DNA of 21,605 nucleotides from G039029935 sp039029935. Lineage in GTDB: Bacteria > Chloroflexota > Anaerolineae > Caldilineales > Caldilineaceae. The first letter of the stretch is position 1. Each line of letters begins with the position of its first letter. A program made the position numbers and the translations under genes. Of the stretch, positions 13,936 through 21,543 are shown in pieces. The notes beneath the pieces are model-generated. The model was given only the letters and a program-made list of their open reading frames with translations, ran no database searches and had not been told where the DNA came from. The stretch is from positions 1-21,605 of the forward strand of contig JBCCFC010000046.1 of assembly GCA_039029935.1 (NCBI GenBank). Reading direction: 5' to 3'.

Positions 13936-16900
13936 GTGGCTGGCGTTGCAGACACAAAGCCAAAGTCAAAGGTATGGTCGTTCTCACCCGCATCGCCGGT
14001 GGTCAGGCTGATGACCGCGTTGTTGCTGTTGAGAATACCGTCAGAGTCAACGCTGTCGCTGATGGTCGTGCCTGAGTTCACATTTGGGGTGGTCAGGTCA
14101 TAGGCGACGACCGCGCTTTGGGTTGTGTTAATGCGAATCTCATAGTTGCGGTTGGTCAGCAACCCACCCGTGACGTTGGCATCGTTGAAGTAGTATTCCC
14201 CGTCGCCATCTGTTGTGGTAGAGCCAACCTGTGTGCCACCATTGTCCATGTCGTGCAGGTTGACTGTGACGCTTGCGATTGGTGCTTCGTTGGGGTCTTG
14301 GACCCCATCCCCATCTTCGTCTAGCCAGACGTAGTTGCCTATTTCAATTGGGGAAGCCTCACAGAAAAAGATATCGACATCGCCGCCGTTGCCCTTCGGA
14401 TCGCGGGTCCACGCTGCGCTCTCGTCAAATAAGAATTGGATGTAGCTGTTGGCATTTTCTTGATTCTCAACATTGTCGAATTCGGTTGTGTCGTAGCCTA
14501 CAACACCCCAATGGTCGAACTCGCGGTTGAAATCGCCACCCGACATCCAGAGAATTTCGGCGGGCAAGCTTGGATCAGCATTCCACGCCACGCCACTGGT
14601 GGCAGTGCCATTCAGGGGATCGGGGGTCTCCTGCCCCACTGATGTGATAGCCGTGCGTGACCAACTTCCGCCGCTCTCATCAAAAATGCGCACAAATGCA
14701 TTGTGGTTATAGACTGAATTGGTGGCTCCATTATAGTAGGTTACATTATTGTCATCGTCAGACGTCCAAGCGCCCACTGCCATGCGGCCTGTTGGTGAAA
14801 AATCGATGTCGCCTGCCACAGGTGCCCCATTGCCACGCAGGATATCAACAGACATTTGGTCGGTCAACTCTTGTACGTCAGACCCTGTCATCGCGCCTGT
14901 CATGCTCAATCCGACTGAGCGCACTTCCAACAGTAGGTCGCCGCGGACAACGCTGTAGTAAAGTCGCCCATCAATGGGATTAATATCGATCCCCATCGGA
15001 TGATGCTGATAATTCGAGACGGGAGTAAAAATACCATTGCCAGAATGGTCAACAAAGTCTGATGTGCCCAACACAGGCGTGTAGCTGCTCAACACTGTGC
15101 CCGCACTGTCGAGTTGATAAATCGTGTAATCACCGAGATTGACGACATACACACTATTCATGGCTGTGTCATAGGTAACGCCACCAAAGCCCAAACTGCT
15201 GGTTTCGATGAGTGCCCAGCCACTCGGCGCACCTGTCAGCGGGTCGGTGCGGTAGATGACATCCCGTCCATCAAACGTGCCGCCTGCTGCACTGGCATAG
15301 GCCGTACCGATATCGCCACTCCGGTCGATTCCCACACCACCAAATTCCCCTTTGGTGAAACGCGATGCGGGTACGTAGATACTGCCATCTGGTGCAAACT
15401 CTGTATAGAAGACGGTCCCGATTTCCTGGGCCGTCCAATCTGGATGCATAAACTCATCGACGGTGCCGTTGCCTGCACCTGTCGTGCCGACTGAGGTGTT
15501 ATACGTTGGGGTTGCATATGACTCAAAGGGCGCATCGGTAATCACCATAACGGGGTCAGAGTTGAGACCTGCTGCGCAGGTTGCGGCTTGCGGATAATTG
15601 GTCACCAACGCATTGCTGGCTGGACACTGGGCAGGTTGAATAACACCCAAATCGGCATGACAGGTTGCGCCGCTGAGATGCTGCACTGTTGTACCGTTGT
15701 TGGTGCCAGCCACACTGCTCTCTGTTCCGCTTGGCAGACCGCTAAACTCTAGGCGAATGTGGGCATCGTCCCCCGTGCGACCGCTAAAAATGTCGTCAAA
15801 ATTGTAGGTTCCATCCGTGTTGACCGTGATGGACGACCCAACTTGACCGTTGTGGTCATAGGCCGTCACCATGACATTGCCAAACCCGGGTTCGCCATCG
15901 TTGACGCCATTTGCATTGAGGTCGCGCCAGACGGTTCCACCCAGATCGGTCGTGCCATCTGCACAAGCTGGGGTTGTTGGCTGCTCTGTATTGGTAAAGG
16001 TACAGGTGATGTCTTCCCCGCCACTCAAGGTCACAGTCACTGCGGTGTCGCCCGCATCAAAGCCACCGCTGCCGCCAATGGTGATGGTGCTGGCGGTGTT
16101 CCCCGTACAGGCGATGTTGGTCAAGTCCCAGCCTGCGGTTGCGCTTTCGGTGAAGGTATAGGAACCATCGGCCAGATTGCTGAAAATCTGCTGGTTGCTC
16201 AATGTGCCGTCGGCATCATCGTCCAGCGTAAAGCTTGCCGGGGTGGCACCCGTCGCTGTGAAGTTGAAGTCCTGTGCATTATTGGGGCTGGCGTCCTTTA
16301 CGATGGTGATGGTCCCTGCGGAAGCACTAACCCTCACCAAACCAGTGCCGCCCGTGGCAGGGGAGCAACCCAACCCGGCATTCTTGGGATTGTCGTAATT
16401 AAATAGCTCTGGGTAATCGGCCTCAAGCGTTGCTGCACTAACGCCCAGCAAGGGGGCAAGCTCCGCACCCACCGTCGTGCCGTTGGCAAATGAAAGCGCA
16501 CCCGCTTGGTTGTATAGGGCTACCCAAGCTTCCAACGTGTATGTTGTCCCTTGATAGGTGAAACCCACAAACGGGCTTGTTGCATAGCTGCCACCAGCGA
16601 CCGACCAAAAGACGTTCGTGCCAACTGAGCCCATATTGGAGGAGCCGGAGTCTGGACCCGCATCCAGACCGCTATTGGTGTCATCTGCGCCTGCCCCGTC
16701 AAACCAGATGCCACCACCGCCACCCGTACCGCCAGCTGCAGGCCCGTGTTGCGAATCTATCATCCCACGTCCACCCGCAGCGCCATTGGCTAAAATATAG
16801 ACATCCTGGTGACCCGTGCCCGCGATGTACATTTGACCGCCAGCGCCACCGCCAGCACCCGAAGTCGACCCTGTGACTCCGCCAACCGGTGCGCCATCCT

Positions 16901-18155
16901 CGCCAACGGCTCCATTGGCCAAGATAGCGTTCGTGCCGCCGCCGTTGACTGAGGCAACATCGAGAATGATGATGCCGCCCCCATTGCCCCCAATCGGCTC
17001 ATCGTTTCCGCTATCATTGAGTGAATTCCCACCCGCACCACCCATCATGAGGCGTGCATCGCCATCATGTAGATAGTGACTTGCCAAGGGGATATCGGCC
17101 GCCAAAGCGACATTGCCATTAGGCCCATCTTCACCACCCACAACATTAGCGCCACTCCCTGGTCCCCCAAGTCCGCCGATACCGCCCCCGGTGTAGGAGC
17201 CACCGCCGCCGCCACCGGCCGCGTAGGCGGATGCAATCATGGTGCCGCAAGTGCCTGCGCCAGCGCCGTAGGAGCCACCGCCGCCGCCAGCAACGCCAGG
17301 ATTATTAGGGTTATAATTGTGCGTACCAGCAACTGGAGAGCTAGAGCCATTGCCAACAAGCCCAGCAGCACCACCATTAGCCCCCTGGAAACTAGCTGCA
17401 GCAACACCAGCCGCCGTTTCTGTCGCAGCGGTGCCAGCCCGTGCTTCTACAGTTGAAGTCGTACCATTTTTCGCACCACCGCCAGCGCCACCGCCGCCAA
17501 TGATACCGCCACCACCACCTGTACCGCCCAGTTGATAGACAGGATTACTAATCCCTCCGATGACTGTGAAAAAGGTAGGATTGGGTGCGTCTGAACCCGC
17601 ACCTGGGCCATTGGTCTGCGAGAAACCAGCCCCAGATGCATCGATATTGGCATTCATGGTCAGCGGGCCACTGCCGCCCAGCGCAACGATGCCGCCCAGA
17701 TTGCCGTCCCAAGCGACCGCAGTCACATCACCCGTCACCGTAAACCCGGTCGGGTCACAGGGCATGTGCACAAGCTGAATCTCGCCTGCCCCATAGCTGC
17801 GATTGGGGCCAGACGTGAAGTTGACCGTTGAACTGACAATAGAATCGACCGTGAGGATTTCATAGATCCCCATGCTGCTGCCGGTCATTTCGATGAGCAC
17901 GACGCAGTCGCCAGCCGCAAGGACATGTCCTGCACCGGCTGAAGCCGCACCCCGTGTGACGTTACCCACATTGACAGCGGTCACGTCATAGTAGGTGTTG
18001 ACGACGCCGCTGACGTTGATTGACATCAATGACGTGCCTGACACCAAATTGATGCCCATCGGACTCGACAAAAAGAGCATTGTGACAAGCACAAGACTCA
18101 TCAGTATGCTGGGTAAGGCGCGTGGCTTCCCCGTAAACCTGTTGTACTTTTTCAT
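13170..18155 (-). CDS. Giant secreted Gly-rich/SdrD_B/DUF11 surface protein (1661 aa)
   Basis: The ATG at 18155 has GAGGAAA upstream and lies 33 bp after the lysyl-oxidase stop, so the two are probably co-transcribed. Residues about 1-40 are a signal peptide (hydrophobic 16-32). Residues about 165-545 are strongly Gly-rich, with GGGG runs and Asn/Ala/Ser between them. Residues about 615-705 (TIVKDASPNN...FTLDDD...GWDLT) resemble the prealbumin/SpaA-like fold. SdrD_B domains begin near 737 and 1270. Residues about 838-1268 look like a beta-propeller region (FAPDGSIYVP, VYVVNLGDYTIYQLD). A DUF11 domain begins near 1407 and the FN3-like module covers about 1540-1650, ending VYLPVVNSE. Lysines are few in the mature chain and mostly sit in loops. 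A structural matrix or sheath role is inferred; the Gly-rich block is compositionally reminiscent of elastomeric proteins but not homologous to any I can name. Confidence 0.9.
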   Translation of the reverse strand: MKKYNRFTGKPRALPSILMSLVLVTMLFLSSPMGINLVSGTSLMSINVSGVVNTYYDVTAVNVGNVTRGAASAGAGHVLAAGDCVVLIEMTGSSMGIYEILTVDSIVSSTVNFTSGPNRSYGAGEIQLVHMPCDPTGFTVTGDVTAVAWDGNLGGIVALGGSGPLTMNANIDASGAGFSQTNGPGAGSDAPNPTFFTVIGGISNPVYQLGGTGGGGGIIGGGGAGGGAKNGTTSTVEARAGTAATETAAGVAAASFQGANGGAAGLVGNGSSSPVAGTHNYNPNNPGVAGGGGGSYGAGAGTCGTMIASAYAAGGGGGGSYTGGGIGGLGGPGSGANVVGGEDGPNGNVALAADIPLASHYLHDGDARLMMGGAGGNSLNDSGNDEPIGGNGGGIIILDVASVNGGGTNAILANGAVGEDGAPVGGVTGSTSGAGGGAGGQMYIAGTGHQDVYILANGAAGGRGMIDSQHGPAAGGTGGGGGIWFDGAGADDTNSGLDAGPDSGSSNMGSVGTNVFWSVAGGSYATSPFVGFTYQGTTYTLEAWVALYNQAGALSFANGTTVGAELAPLLGVSAATLEADYPELFNYDNPKNAGLGCSPATGGTGLVRVSASAGTITIVKDASPNNAQDFNFTATGATPASFTLDDDADGTLSNQQIFSNLADGSYTFTESATAGWDLTNIACTGNTASTITIGGSGGFDAGDTAVTVTLSGGEDITCTFTNTEQPTTPACADGTTDLGGTVWRDLNANGVNDGEPGFGNVMVTAYDHNGQVGSSITVNTDGTYNFDDIFSGRTGDDAHIRLEFSGLPSGTESSVAGTNNGTTVQHLSGATCHADLGVIQPAQCPASNALVTNYPQAATCAAGLNSDPVMVITDAPFESYATPTYNTSVGTTGAGNGTVDEFMHPDWTAQEIGTVFYTEFAPDGSIYVPASRFTKGEFGGVGIDRSGDIGTAYASAAGGTFDGRDVIYRTDPLTGAPSGWALIETSSLGFGGVTYDTAMNSVYVVNLGDYTIYQLDSAGTVLSSYTPVLGTSDFVDHSGNGIFTPVSNYQHHPMGIDINPIDGRLYYSVVRGDLLLEVRSVGLSMTGAMTGSDVQELTDQMSVDILRGNGAPVAGDIDFSPTGRMAVGAWTSDDDNNVTYYNGATNSVYNHNAFVRIFDESGGSWSRTAITSVGQETPDPLNGTATSGVAWNADPSLPAEILWMSGGDFNREFDHWGVVGYDTTEFDNVENQENANSYIQFLFDESAAWTRDPKGNGGDVDIFFCEASPIEIGNYVWLDEDGDGVQDPNEAPIASVTVNLHDMDNGGTQVGSTTTDGDGEYYFNDANVTGGLLTNRNYEIRINTTQSAVVAYDLTTPNVNSGTTISDSVDSDGILNSNNAVISLTTGDAGENDHTFDFGFVSATPATPSIAVEKIRNTPDPMLPGTTVTFTIRITNTGSVTLTTLPLTDTYSTTYLTYVDIRTTPTSDSTANSGQIMWSDLTQAAPNGFGQDFGPGDVWDVMVEFVARLDTTPLPNGWTVNTAQVFTHTVTDTVRIYNPTNVVLSNREVTAEADAVVLSWSTVDETELVGFHVLHIDKQSGDYIPLTSDAEMILAEQAGRSTGADYAYTVNAEDAAMDAVMDADTHYILALVMADGTRMFMDMGMQRQEAWMVYLPVVNSE

Positions 18156-18188
18156 TCCATTTCCTCGTAAAATGATTGTTTATTGTTT

Positions 18189-19136
18189 TTAATATGGCCG
18201 TTCCTGTACCGAATCACTGGTATAGGAAAGCGGCATGGATAAACGGTTATTGTCTTCGTTGGACTCCTCGATCAGGTTGTGGGGATCGACAATGATTTGC
18301 AGTTGATAGTCCCCATAGGGCACATCGGTGATGTCGATCCACTGGTCGGCCAACCTCGCACCGTAGTAGTCGGCATAGCCTGTATTGATGCCCTGTTCAC
18401 GGTCGCCACATTCCAGCACAGGCAATGTGATGACAACCGCTGCGGCCTCAATCAGCGCATTGTCGGTCGGGAGAACATCGGTCAGACAAAAGCCGACTTT
18501 TCGCCCGCCAGCAACGATATGACCATCGGCATCGCGCAGCCGCAACACGTATTGGGCATAGTGATCAAAGTGGATGTGGGCATGGTCGGCGTGATAGACA
18601 AAATGCCCCGCTTCACGGTCGATAAAGGTGTCATCGGCTCGCCAAATGCGTTGATAGACGACCTGTTTGCCCTCATCCGTGAGTGTACCGCCGACAACGT
18701 GCAGCGGACCATCACCCATGTTGGCTGTGGCCGTGTTGAGACGTAGCAAAGTACGCCCCGGCTGCGTCACCGTGTCGATAAGCCACGCTTCCATGTTGGG
18801 ATATTGACCATCGAGGGTCGGGTCTTCCCCAATGATGGGCGTGATGTCTGGCAGCAGTAGCGGGGCATCGCTCCAGTAGTTGCGCCAGTGATAGGGCAGC
18901 GCAAGCAACGGATTACGTGAATGCACCACCACCGCACCCCCCTGCGGCAAATTCGCCAGCCTCGCCGCCCGCGCCTCGCGTATGTCATTGACATAGGTCA
19001 CAGCATGATGCCCATAGGCCTGCCACGCCACCCACAGAATCGCAACGGCCAGCACAAGCTCCGTCCACCGCCACCAACTGAATCGTCGTGTGGACACACT
19101 CTCAGCAGGGTCAGTGTCTGTGTTCATCACATTCAT
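18189..19136 (-). CDS. Membrane-anchored lysyl-oxidase-like copper amine oxidase (315 aa)
   Basis: One N-terminal membrane segment (about 21-42, preceded by RR) would place the rest outside the cytoplasm. The copper motif H-x-x-H-x-H-x-H is intact as HADHAHIH (H182, H185, H187, H189), matching the HSCHQHYH motif of animal lysyl oxidase. The two residues that form the lysyl tyrosylquinone cofactor also appear present: K213 in GRKVGFCLTD and Y258 in DYYGARLADQW. QWIDITDVPYGDY and a C-terminal ESNEDNN match the family's end. The family oxidises lysine side chains to aldehydes that cross-link proteins. The ATG at 19136 has no Shine-Dalgarno, but its A-T-G-A overlaps the stop of an upstream leader frame, so translational coupling is likely; a TTG at 19166 is a weaker alternative. 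The Gly-rich giant protein follows 33 bp later and is the obvious candidate substrate (inference). Confidence 0.88.
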   Translation of the reverse strand: MNVMNTDTDPAESVSTRRFSWWRWTELVLAVAILWVAWQAYGHHAVTYVNDIREARAARLANLPQGGAVVVHSRNPLLALPYHWRNYWSDAPLLLPDITPIIGEDPTLDGQYPNMEAWLIDTVTQPGRTLLRLNTATANMGDGPLHVVGGTLTDEGKQVVYQRIWRADDTFIDREAGHFVYHADHAHIHFDHYAQYVLRLRDADGHIVAGGRKVGFCLTDVLPTDNALIEAAAVVITLPVLECGDREQGINTGYADYYGARLADQWIDITDVPYGDYQLQIIVDPHNLIEESNEDNNRLSMPLSYTSDSVQERPY

Positions 19137-19237
19137 GTTGAAAAATTGGGTAGGTTCTGTGCGCAATGTGTCTGCACAATCCGTTGCTGAACCACTGCGC
19201 GTTGACGCCCCTTCCGCGCATGAATCGTTGAAATCAT
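19133..19237 (-). CDS. 34-codon leader frame with strong Shine-Dalgarno, overlapping the lysyl-oxidase start
   Basis: AAAGGAGG lies 4 nt before the ATG at 19237. The frame runs 34 codons and ends at TGA (19135-19133), overlapping the downstream ATG by two bases. The downstream gene lacks its own ribosome binding site, which favours translational coupling. The equivalent frame in leader copy 1 has no stop and joins the giant gene. The encoded peptide is Arg/Gln-rich with no recognisable domain, so I treat it as a translated leader and not as a functional protein. Confidence 0.45.
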   Translation of the reverse strand: MISTIHARKGRQRAVVQQRIVQTHCAQNLPNFST

Positions 19238-19446
19238 CCCGCCTCCTTTGTCTTTACGGTGTAAACCACGTTTAACCCTTTTTGTTTATGAAATGGATGG
19301 TAACGGCAATGAAGTATGCAAAAATATGTGTGTACATTCCTGATGCGCATATGGTTATTGATTATGAAAATCAGTTCAATGTGCTTTTATATGCTGCAAA
19401 AAACCTGAAATATACGCACTTCACGCTTGTAACCATGCCTACGCCC

Positions 19447-19517
19447 ATTGTAGGCGGCTTGCGTCAACTCAGCGTCAACTCAGCGTCAACTCAGCGTCAA
19501 TTAGCTGTCAGTTTGCG
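19447..19517 (-). promoter_or_regulatory. Phased 11-bp direct repeats and -10-like box, copy 2
   Basis: GTCA begins at 19463, 19474, 19485, 19496 and 19507, again exactly 11 bp apart. TACAAT is at 19452-19447 on the minus strand. The number, pitch and distance to the -10-like box equal those of copy 1, although the sequence of one unit differs (GTCAACTCAGC against GTCAAGGCAGC). This favours selection on the repeats as a binding array. It lies between the operon and the divergent second ATPase gene and could influence both. Confidence 0.6.
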
Positions 19518-19546
19518 TTTTGCACTGTCCATTTGACCCCTTTTAA
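19508..19546 (-). pseudogene. Remnant of the 3' end of an HTH gene
   Basis: Read on the minus strand, this encodes L-K-G-V-K-W-T-V-Q-N-A-N and a TGA stop, the same residues as the C-terminus of the HTH regulator ending at 12528. No HTH coding sequence lies upstream of it here; the ATPase gene promoter follows instead. Either an HTH gene was lost here, or the leader repeat simply supplies this tail to any gene it lands behind. Confidence 0.4.
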
Positions 19547-19549
19547 CTC

Positions 19550-19577
19550 TTCCACAACTGGTCATTTGTGCTATAAT
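19550..19577 (+). promoter_or_regulatory. Probable promoter of ATPase gene 2
   Basis: TATAAT at 19572-19577 is a perfect -10 box in the context TATAATGG, as at ATPase gene 1. The -35 is poor (TTCCAC at 19550-19555, 16 bp spacing), which suggests a weaker or activated promoter. The phased GTCA array lies about 35 bp further upstream. Confidence 0.5.
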
Positions 19578-19589
19578 GGATGATGTGAC

Positions 19590-19625
19590 CTGCAACTTTG
19601 CAACCTGCAACCTGCAACTTGCACC
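19590..19625 (+). repeat. Heptamer array in the 5' UTR of ATPase gene 2
   Basis: Five units, CTGCAAC, TTGCAAC, CTGCAAC, CTGCAAC and TTGCACC, with one extra T after the first, lie between the -10 box and the Shine-Dalgarno. This mirrors the array at 2152-2172. Confidence 0.75.
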
Positions 19626-19647
19626 TTTTACAAATGGAGTTAGATGA

Positions 19648-21492
19648 ATGTCAGCGTATACGCAATATCCAGAAGAACAAGACCCGATTGCAGAACGAGT
19701 CGGGTTAGATATTTTTACAGACCGCGAATGGGAGATGGATTCACTCATGCAATGGGCGGATATGGTGGCGCGCAAAGTGGGGCGCAGCCAAGGCTTGGTG
19801 TCCCATCGACGCTATGGCAAGACCGCCATCATGGAACGATTTTATAACCGTCTCTTCCGCGAACGCGACGATGTGATGCCCTTTTATTTTGAGATCCATG
19901 ATGGTGTCCGCCAAATCTGGATAAAAAAACTAGCAGAGCAATATCTATATTCATTTTTACAGCAATTTTTGGCCTATCGGACTCGTAATGCCGCGCTCGC
20001 ATTCAAACCAAAGACATCGCCGGAGGTGCTCTATGAAATTGCAGAGAACGCTGGTGAACCCTATGTAACGGAGATGATTGATTGGTGGGAACGGGACACA
20101 ACTCTGAGTGAGTCCATCAAAATTGATGAGGTTCTTCAAGACATGCCACGTGGCTGTGCCGCCGAAACTGGATTGAGTATTATTGTCATGTTTGATGAGT
20201 TCCAGCGGCTCAATCAAGTGGTTTATGATGATGAGGCATTGACTCGCCCGACAGGTCGCTATACCAACGCCTATTCGACAGCTGCCGAGTCCTCCATTGC
20301 CCCCATGCTCGTTGCCGGGTCACAGGTGACAGAACTCACGCAGGTGGCCTTGACAGGTTCGATGTTGGGTCGTGTTGGTATCAAATATATTGAGCCGTTG
20401 CCCATGTCCGGTGCGGCTCAACTCGTTGTCAAGTACGCAAAGCTCTTTAACATCGAGATGGAGTTGGAGTTAGCCTATATCATCAGTCGTTTGGTTGGTG
20501 GACACCCATATTATATTTGGTGTCTTTTTCATAGTGAGTATCGTCAACGTAACTTGGCAACTGAAAAAGGTGTGAAGAAGACGCTGGCGTTTGAGGTCGA
20601 GAACAAAGCAGGTCACATCTATCGCTTTTGGATGCACCATTTTCTGCAACATATGGATGCCTTGAATTTGCCCCACGCGCGCAAGATGATTGTCTATTTG
20701 ACCCAATATGCAGGGGGTGAAGACGAGGAAGTGCATGTCGAGCAGTTGGTCGAAGACCTCGGCCTGTCCATAACCGTTGTGGAGGCCAATGATACCTTGC
20801 AACGGCTCATTTGGTGTGACTTGGTGAGCGAGGAGAGCGACCAGTTTTATGGTGGGCTGTCAGACCCGATGCTGGCGTGGATGCTAAAAATTAAATATGG
20901 CTGGGAAATCGACCGACTGCGACGCAAAGAGTCCATTGCGCAGATGGAGGCATCATTGGCTGAACAGACCATCATTGCCCAACAAGAAATGCTAGAGAAA
21001 CTGCAAGGTGAACTCAGTTATTGGGTAGGGCATGTCGCTGAGGTATTTATCAAAAAGTTTATGGCGCATCACTTCAAAGACCAAGAGATTGAAGGGGCTG
21101 ACCATTTCAACCGACCGGGCAAACTCAAATTAAGTCGTATCTTCCGTCTCTTTGATACAACCATCAAACCCGAAGGCGCACCCAAATCATTCCAAATTGA
21201 CATCTATGCACTGCCCACCAGCCCCGATGCCCTGCCTTGGGTCGTTGAAGTGAAGAACTGGCAGGCCCCGGTGAGTAAACCCGTCGTTGTCCATTTCTGG
21301 GAAGCCGCACAGCACTTGGCCGATGATAAGGGGCATGACGAAGTTATCTGCTGGTTTCATGCACGTGGTGGCTTTACGGAGCCAGCAAGAACGTTTATGC
21401 AGGAGAAAGGGATGCTGTTTACCGATGAGGCGGGATTGACGAAGATGTTGCGGCATTTTCAGGTCATTGAGCGGTGGCGCGATAGTGGATAG
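19648..21492 (+). CDS. AAA-type ATPase with C-terminal PD-(D/E)XK-like domain (614 aa)
   Basis: The ATG at 19648 is preceded by GGAG 8 nt upstream; an overlapping ATG at 19644 is in another frame. Residues 17-70 hold a P-loop of the archaeal-ATPase/AAA-like type, SHRRYGKTA (52-60), after FTDREWEMD. Walker B is LSIIVMFDEFQ (176-186). The segment MLGRVGIKYIEPLPMS followed by GGHPYYIWCLF fits the ATPase lid region of this group. A Glu/Gln-rich coiled coil covers about 420-465. The C-terminal domain shows FQIDIYA (D518) and WVVEVKNW (E534, K536), a PD-(D/E)XK arrangement. Its motifs and length differ from the first ATPase gene in the window, so it is not a recent duplicate. The function is unknown. 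The ending DSG and the TAG stop are encoded by a heptamer array. Confidence 0.88.
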   Translation: MSAYTQYPEEQDPIAERVGLDIFTDREWEMDSLMQWADMVARKVGRSQGLVSHRRYGKTAIMERFYNRLFRERDDVMPFYFEIHDGVRQIWIKKLAEQYLYSFLQQFLAYRTRNAALAFKPKTSPEVLYEIAENAGEPYVTEMIDWWERDTTLSESIKIDEVLQDMPRGCAAETGLSIIVMFDEFQRLNQVVYDDEALTRPTGRYTNAYSTAAESSIAPMLVAGSQVTELTQVALTGSMLGRVGIKYIEPLPMSGAAQLVVKYAKLFNIEMELELAYIISRLVGGHPYYIWCLFHSEYRQRNLATEKGVKKTLAFEVENKAGHIYRFWMHHFLQHMDALNLPHARKMIVYLTQYAGGEDEEVHVEQLVEDLGLSITVVEANDTLQRLIWCDLVSEESDQFYGGLSDPMLAWMLKIKYGWEIDRLRRKESIAQMEASLAEQTIIAQQEMLEKLQGELSYWVGHVAEVFIKKFMAHHFKDQEIEGADHFNRPGKLKLSRIFRLFDTTIKPEGAPKSFQIDIYALPTSPDALPWVVEVKNWQAPVSKPVVVHFWEAAQHLADDKGHDEVICWFHARGGFTEPARTFMQEKGMLFTDEAGLTKMLRHFQVIERWRDSG

Positions 21493-21543
21493 TTGAAAGC
21501 TGAAAGTTGAAAGTTGAAAGTTGAAAGTTGAAAGTTGACAGTT
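21481..21543 (+). repeat. Nine-unit heptamer array spanning the stop codon of ATPase gene 2
   Basis: Nine contiguous heptamers: GATAGTG, GATAGTT, GAAAGCT, then five GAAAGTT and GACAGTT. The TAG stop is at 21490-21492 inside the second unit. Bases 21544-21605 beyond it hold no gene that I can see before the window ends. Confidence 0.9.

Larger units (their letters stand above)
19153..19546 (-). repeat. Leader repeat, copy 2 (about 395 bp)
   Basis: This is the partner of 12164-12566 in the same orientation, upstream of the lysyl-oxidase operon. The strongest conservation is in the 11-bp array, the TACAAT box, GCATATGGTTATTG, ATATGCTGCAAAAAAC and the Shine-Dalgarno/start block. With 19547-19647 it makes up a stretch of about 400 bp without a substantial protein gene. 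Confidence 0.85.

Noticed and set aside
21481..21543. Heptamer arrays as intrinsic terminators
   Set aside because: They have no self-complementary GC-rich stem and no T-run; they are simple tandem repeats.
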